Shown piece by piece: positions 58,557 through 64,000 of a stretch of DNA of 64,000 nt. Below the pieces are notes generated by a model. The model was not told where the DNA came from and did no database searches. It worked only from the letters and a program-made list of their open reading frames with translations. The translations under genes were made by a program, and so were the position numbers. Source of the DNA: Rosellinia necatrix (taxonomy: Eukaryota; Ascomycota; Sordariomycetes; Xylariales; Xylariaceae). The DNA lies in the NCBI GenBank assembly GCA_021209875.1, contig JAGYVD010000001.1:1736001-1800000 (forward strand), written 5' to 3'. Numbering within the stretch: the stretch's first letter is position 1; each line of letters starts with the position of its first letter.

Positions 58557-60969
58557 AGGCTGGTAAGGCTAGATAGGAGAGGGGAAAGCCTGTGTACGAG
58601 ATATGTCTGCGTGTGTGCGCGATAGACCAGCTACCTTAATATTTAGTAGCATCATCAGTTTTGAGCACAACTAAAATGAATCTTTTTTAATACTATATCA
58701 TAACGATTGCCCTTCACAATATCTTCCCAGAACTACTCTCAGCTAGGAACGTGAGGCAATGCGCCGATCTAGTCCTGGGACTCAAATATTACCAAGGGTA
58801 ATGAACCAAAGGTTACATAATACTCTATAGTAACCCAGCATCACAGAAGCCCCCCTTGTCTATTTACTAGCGCTGAGTTTCGTTTCAAACAGGAGTTTCA
58901 GCACACAGAAAATTTGCAGGCATTTTGAAGGCATTTTGAAGGAGTCAAGGGATGCGAAATCGTCTTCTACATTAGTGTATCTTTCACATAACAATTGAAT
59001 GACAACTTGTATCGATAACAGGAGAACCACGAGAGGCAAACTCATAATTACTGAATCACTTTCATAGTCCTGACCGAAATAAATATAGCATACCTAATAG
59101 AATACCAGATCCCAAAGCTAAAGAGATGGGTATCAGCTCTCTGCTCTAGCAACTCGTGGCGGACATTTCGCGGCCTATAACAATTTTAGGATCACAACAC
59201 AGACCCTTACGCTTATTAGCACTACATTTTGTTGCCGGCAGCCGGGCCGCATCGTCTCGCCTAGCGACAGCCATGTCTCACTGCTAGAATTCCAGGTTCA
59301 GCGCAGGGCTTACCTCTTATAGGGCGGTGCATCTTTGATATTATATCACGCCAGGAGGTGCCTTCGGCCCGTCCCATGCCCAGCCTATGATGGATAGACC
59401 CCGCCTCCGCCTTCGCCGGAACTGGAGGCGAAGCATCAATACTCGCCTCAGATCGCAACTGATCGTCGCCTGAGTGGCTATGTTATTATCCTATAGCGGT
59501 ATTGTATGGGAACTCCCTTGCTTCCACAATTGTTGTTTAAGACCTCCTACGCCGATAATCGGACTGCAAGCGTAGGACTGTAGACGTAGCGCATGTCACA
59601 TGATATGAACCATTTACTAACGACGACCATTGATTTGATTTCCCATCCTAAGCCCCCGTGATAACTTCGTCATTCATACCCAGATGTCGCCTCATCCCTC
59701 TCTACCCCATTCATTATTCCTTCATATCTCTCTGGTTGTTATATATTTCAAATTCTGAGACACAATTCTTTCACTTTAGCATCCAAGGATAAATAAGTTT
59801 CCTCTACTTATCTATAACTTTATAAACACACTTTAACGCGAAAATAGGGCCGTCCTGTTAAAAAAAAAAGGTCTCTGGATCAAACACCCATTATCGTGTT
59901 CTTGATATTTCCCCTGGAGTAGGTGGACTCGAAAAGAGGAAATTGTATATATATCTTTATTAGCGTTGCTGAGACCTTTTTCTCTTAAGTCGCGTGAACG
60001 CGATACATCTTACTTCCGCCACGATTGATTGACGAGAACAGCACATATTTTACTTCGTTGCTTGGTATCTCGAACCTTGGCAGGTATGAAGAGCGTGCCG
60101 AGGACAAGCAATATCGTCGGATAAAACGGGCCTGGGGAACTCACCACGATAAAGAACAATGAATTTATAAATCCCCTGACGTTAAACGAGTGTCTGCTTC
60201 GTTGCTAGTGTCCCATCCGGCCTCACGTTACACGGCTCTTACCTGGGTAGCTCCTTTTCTACAAACGAGCAAGTTAAAGAGCCGGTGACACGTGTTAATC
60301 AAAGATATTAACTACGAAATTCGGTTTGCCAGTGCTAACGGCATCATACCGGTGTGCCGTCGGAGCTTTAGCAAGACAACCGCCACGTCACACACAGGGT
60401 CAATACTATAACATCAAGGGATAAATTGGTGATACTATTGACAGATTCTCTTTGTGCCCAGACGGTTCATCTCTCGGTAGGCCAGCGTTACCGACTGTGT
60501 AAAGCGCTAGCCCCACGGCGTATAATATAAACATTGGCCGTATCGTTATATAAATGGCGTAGCCATCCAATTATTTACTAGGAACAGCCGTGGCTCAATT
60601 CTTAGTCGGAGAAAATTATCATTCCACGACTATAACACAGTAATACAAGTATCACAGCTGCCGGCTTCACAAGGCGATACAGCACGTGAAACAATCTCAA
60701 CAGAGATATAGTCATAAGGGAAAACCCGTCACTGTTATTTTCATATATCTCGTTCTAGGTTCATTCTGCCCGATTTCCTCCATCTGTTTTTGGGGACGCT
60801 AGCATCCGCAACGTTAGCCAACCGGGTAACTTAAAAAAAAAGGGAGTTCGTAAGCAGGGAGAGCCCTCCGAGTGTTATTGTAGCATCTTGCCACGTGGGA
60901 GAGGGAAATACGCAACGTTCGTCTCCTTGTTCCCCGGATAGCGGCACGTTATATATTGACCGAGGTAGC
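58557..60969. other. Intergenic region, no gene seen
   Basis: About 2.4 kb with only short frames on either strand, AT-richer than average and mostly unique in appearance. The right end is the 3' side of the Arg-Asp-repeat gene. Confidence 0.55.
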
Positions 60970-61727
60970 TCAGCGGCGCCTGTCCCTGCTATCTCGGTGT
61001 CTATCATGATCCCGATGTCGGTCTCTGTCGTGGTCACGTTGTCGGTCTCTATCACGATCGCGATCGCGATCACGGTCACGATCACGGTCACGATCACGAT
61101 CACGATCACGGTCCCGGTCTCGGTCCCTATCACGATCGTGATGTCGATCCCTATCGTGGTGATGATTTGGTTGGCTACTCCCGCCCGCTCCATTGTAGCT
61201 TCGATGGTGGTGCCTGGAGCTAGACCCATGCTGGCCAGCCCTCTCGTCCTCGCCTGCCACGTCCCGGCTGCGCCTCATCGCCTCTCGCTCTTCCCATTCC
61301 ATTTGCACCTTCTTCCTGGCCTTGTCCTGCTCGGACCACTTGTGCCTCGACTCGTCCCGGCTCACCCCCCTCGAGGCGGTAGTGCGCGTCGCGTTCCACC
61401 TCCTTGGGCTTCTGCTCCTCCCACCGCTTGGCGTTCTGCCGGGTGCGCTCGCGGGGCTCGCCCCGCTGGCCTTCGAGCATGTTGGGCGGCGGCAGCGGGG
61501 AGTCGGGCTCCTCGTCGTCCAGCGAGTCGTAGGACGGGGGCCGTCTGCTGGTGGGCTGATCACGGTGCCCGCCCCCGCCCCCGTAGCTTTGGCTTTGCGT
61601 GTTAACGATGTGAGCGAGACAACGGCTGGTAAATTGGATGGGTGACATACTAATGAGGTTCTTTGCTTGGGTAATTCCCTCCAGTGTCATGCGTCTTCCC
61701 CTTCTTCTGCTGCTTACCGTGGCCCAT
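60970..61727 (-). CDS. Hypothetical Arg-Asp-repeat protein, one frame break
   Basis: I do not recognise a named family. Exon 1 (61727-61651) encodes MGHGKQQKKGKTHDTGGNYP. A 58-bp intron (GTATGT donor, GTTAACA branch-like sequence, CAAAG acceptor) ends at 61593, and exon 2 runs 61592-60970. The product would be about 232 residues, low-complexity and highly charged: Gly5, SYDSLDDEEPDSPLPPP, a probable charged helix (HKWSEQDKARKKVQMEWEER), then a long Arg-Asp dipeptide array and a basic end (DSRDRRR). RD/RE repeats are typical of splicing and RNA-binding proteins, but no RRM or zinc finger is visible. The frame breaks at a G6 run (C6 at 61365-61370 on the + strand). Dropping one base joins HYRLEG to VSRDESRHKW and makes the total a whole number of codons. 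Confidence 0.65.
61045..61146 (-). repeat. Coding hexanucleotide array encoding (Arg-Asp)n
   Basis: Tandem imperfect units of the form CGNGAY (CGTGAT, CGCGAT, CGAGAC read on the minus strand) encode about 15 consecutive Arg-Asp pairs. Degenerate flanking copies carry His or Gln substitutions. On the plus strand it appears as GATCGC/GATCAC repeats. Confidence 0.85.
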
Positions 61728-63206
61728 TTTGTCTGCCTTCTTGGTGGTTTTTTTTTTTTTTTTTGGTATTTGGTATTAGCTCGTCTACTTGCAATGTTGG
61801 TTGAGGATGTCAGGGGCTGTCTGGCACCAGTCCAGTGCAGAGTCTCTTTATATAGACATTTGGGTGGAAGCTGTATAGCTCGGTCCAGTAGGCCAAGCTT
61901 TGAAGGGATATACGAATAATCAAGAGCTTTGTTCCGTCAGAGCCAATGGAAATAGTCACGAGGCGAGTAGTTACGGCCTTCGTTCCACATCAAGAATAAT
62001 TCGAGCGTCTTGGTAGCCGAGGCGTGAGGCCGTTGGTTATATTGACTCACATGATCAGTTGTGGCATCACTCACGCCTCTCAGACATATCCACTAGTGTA
62101 GAAGTCTGGGCTTGATCTACCCGCTAGTAGATTAATCCCAACTTACGTTGCCGGCGGATGAGCGGCTGATAGCGGGAGGCTAATGACGGGAGAGCCTTAA
62201 CAATGTTACACATATCTGTAAGGGGAAGAGTGTCTCGAGCATATTACGCCTTGAGTGTTAAATAATATCTACTATTTACTACCTGCTAGGATAGGCTGTT
62301 CCATCACTCTCACGCTAGACACTACATAGCTCCCATATAACCTACTTCCCTATCCCATTATCCAAGGTTGGGTCACCACCTCATGCCGCGCTCCCAAAAT
62401 TCCCCTATATCCCCGTTCATTATTTTTATACCTAACCATAAAAAACGACGCGACGGCCCTGGCACTATGCAGGATGATTTTGTTCTCGTAAGAAATGTGT
62501 ATGTAAGGGCTGACCGAAACACTGAAGCCTCTTCTTTGCCAACTCAGCAATTGAGTCATGCCAGAGATAGGGATGAGGAGACTCTTATGTGCATACTTAT
62601 CTTTTTATATTATATATAACCGTTATTGCGCCTGCCTATCGCCGCTTCGGTCGCGACTGTCTTGCGATGTCTACCGATAGTCGATGGGTTTGCCTGACAA
62701 CTCTCCATTTTTGACAATGTCGTGGTATGGCGGTACACCTCTGTTCCATGTCGCGGCCTAAAACAATTGAAAATATGCCAGATGGTCGTTACACTATGTA
62801 GACACATTGTGATATGTTAACAACCAGGTGATTAGCTAGTACCACCACAGTCTTACATGGAGTGTGTAAGTTGTGTATTGGCTATAACAAACATTGCGTG
62901 TATAATGCTATGGGGCTTCCTCGGGTTTCATCCATCATACCATGCATGTGTCTTGAATCCAACCTAACCCAACCCATCCGGCTCTACGTGATATTATGGA
63001 TAAAGACATGGGCCTAAATCCTCTCGTTAGTGAAACGACCAGTTCGCCAATAACGCCCATCCGATGCAACCGCGCATGCCGTGGCGTCACTGAGCAAGAC
63101 GCTAACCGGAGAAGAAAGGTAGTCCTCGTGGTTAGTGTATGCATCCCGCCCGAACTCTTGTCTACTCTGACAAACTCCAGCTCCAACGTCACTCCATCTA
63201 GCGAAA
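61728..63206. other. Intergenic region, no gene seen
   Basis: A T17 run at 61748-61764 lies just upstream of the Arg-Asp-repeat gene start. The remainder has only short frames on both strands. Confidence 0.55.
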
Positions 63207-64000
63207 TCAAATTATAAACCTCTCAACGATAAAATCGCAAATCTCTTCCATGCTCGGAATCCTGCCGCCAGGGAGTATGGAGCCGAGCGCTCCGTCCCCG
63301 CCGGTAACACCCAAACCACCGGCGCCACTCGCAAGGTAGGCCTTCTCCGCGTTTGAAAGTTCGCGACGTTCTGTTTCCTTCCATCTTCGTTCCGCGTCTG
63401 TCTTGGCTTTGCGCAAAATGGCGTCTGTGTTCTCTGCCTCCCATAAATTGCACTTATTACAGTCTCTGCACTGCCTACCGTCGCCTTCGGGGCGGAAATG
63501 TTGGCAGAAGTGTTGATAGCCCTCATTCGAGGCGCCAATATCCTTGCGACAAACGTAACACATCTTGTAACCGCAGGGGCAAGTTAACTTATTGCAACCT
63601 TCCATCTTCACGAACGACGTATTACAGCGCGGGCACACCCGCTTTATCGCCATAGACATGGCCTGCTCGACCTGCGTACGTAGAGCGATGAGGGATGACT
63701 CATGGCACAGGTGGATGTCCACCCACGCTTTTGAGCATGACATGCATGACGAGCGTCCGCAATTTGGATTTTGGCAGACAAATTTCAAGCCACGGCGCCG
63801 ACGCTGGTAGCGGTTGATTGCTGCTGCGAACTGCTGCCACACAAAGCGCCTGAACGAGGCGCTCAGACTCAAGATTGAACATGTGAGGCCGAGAATAGCC
63901 AAGAGGGGCGAAGCCGGGGAGAACATAGCGGTGGTGATGATGAGGATAACGTTAGGGATCCCGCTCCAGCGAACCCTGGGCGGGCGGATGTTATCCGGCA
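63207..64000 (-). CDS. RBR-type E3 ubiquitin ligase, RNF216/TRIAD3-like (C-terminal part; 5' end beyond the window)
   Basis: RING-IBR-RING ligases take ubiquitin onto a RING2 cysteine before transferring it to substrate. The visible part contains the IBR (CQNPNCGRSSCMSCSKAW followed by HLCHE) and RING2 (RVCPRCNTSFVKMEGCNKLTC, then CGYKMCYVCRKDIG). RING2 is followed by YQHFCQHFRPEG and QCRDCNKCNLWEAEN, an arrangement and spacing I recognise from the RNF216/TRIAD3 group; in such RING2 domains the catalytic Cys lies in the GCNKLTC segment. The gene ends at 63207 after a Gly-rich stretch and a short helix (MEEICDFIVERFII). Upstream of the IBR a hydrophobic region (IPNVILIITTAMFSPASPLLAI, LGLTCSILSL) stays open to the window edge, so ATG 63926 is probably internal. 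It suggests membrane attachment. RING1 should lie beyond 64000. Confidence 0.88.
   Translation of the reverse strand, partial: PDNIRPPRVRWSGIPNVILIITTAMFSPASPLLAILGLTCSILSLSASFRRFVWQQFAAAINRYQRRRRGLKFVCQNPNCGRSSCMSCSKAWVDIHLCHESSLIALRTQVEQAMSMAIKRVCPRCNTSFVKMEGCNKLTCPCGYKMCYVCRKDIGASNEGYQHFCQHFRPEGDGRQCRDCNKCNLWEAENTDAILRKAKTDAERRWKETERRELSNAEKAYLASGAGGLGVTGGDGALGSILPGGRIPSMEEICDFIVERFII

Noticed and set aside
60831..61229. Frame encoding long Thr-Ile-Val repeats
   Set aside because: It is the hexanucleotide Arg-Asp array read in the wrong frame. The Arg-Asp frame continues a two-exon gene with splice signals.

Overview
This window is nuclear DNA from a filamentous ascomycete (Pezizomycotina, most like a Sordariomycete). 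Genes on both strands are split by short introns (mostly 45-134 bp) with GTAAGT-type donors, CTAAC-like branch sites and YAG acceptors. The proteins are typical fungal ones: tubulin cofactor D, Vip1/Asp1, Utp21, Fox2, a GH76 mannanase, Ecm11 and a DHA2-type MFS pump. There is no bacterial operon structure, and I found no rRNA, tRNA or CRISPR by eye.

Layout. 1-3.9 kb: no gene. 3.9-7.9 kb (-): tubulin-folding cofactor D, reading frame broken twice. 9.6-10.8 kb (-): secreted-type GH76. 10.9-17.2 kb: no gene. 17.2-18.6 kb (+): very GC-rich MOSC/mARC-like protein with a 5-codon first exon and one frame break. 18.6-32.9 kb: about 14 kb almost without genes, except a possible decayed membrane-protein gene at 28.7-29.6 kb. 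32.9-37.6 kb (-): Vip1 inositol-pyrophosphate kinase. 38.8-39.0 kb (-): possible small ORF. 39.7-43.0 kb (+): Utp21. 43.6-44.6 kb (+): class II aldolase-fold protein. 46.0-48.0 kb (+): MFS transporter. 48.4-49.4 kb (+): GNAT-family protein carrying a coding minisatellite. 50.7-52.4 kb (+): Ecm11-domain protein. 52.8-53.1 kb (-): orphan C-terminal piece of a D-glycerate 3-kinase-like gene. 55.4-58.6 kb (+): Fox2 peroxisomal multifunctional enzyme with two CCTCGG sites upstream. 61.0-61.7 kb (-): Arg-Asp-repeat protein, one frame break. 63.2 kb to the window end (-): C-terminal part of an RNF216/TRIAD3-like RBR ubiquitin ligase.

The genes are mostly unrelated housekeeping functions (microtubule biogenesis, inositol-pyrophosphate signalling, ribosome assembly, beta-oxidation, ubiquitination) plus accessory metabolism. 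I see no biosynthetic gene cluster. The strongest unusual signal is a set of reading frames that each need exactly one base removed to become continuous, three of them in G6/C6 homopolymers. This is either a systematic sequence error or real homopolymer mutation. Other points of interest are the orphan kinase fragment, repeat expansions inside coding sequence, several isolated GC-rich gene islands, and many TACCTACCTAGGTAGGTA-type palindromes between genes.

All exon boundaries were set by hand from splice consensus, reading phase and remembered family conservation. No alignment was run.
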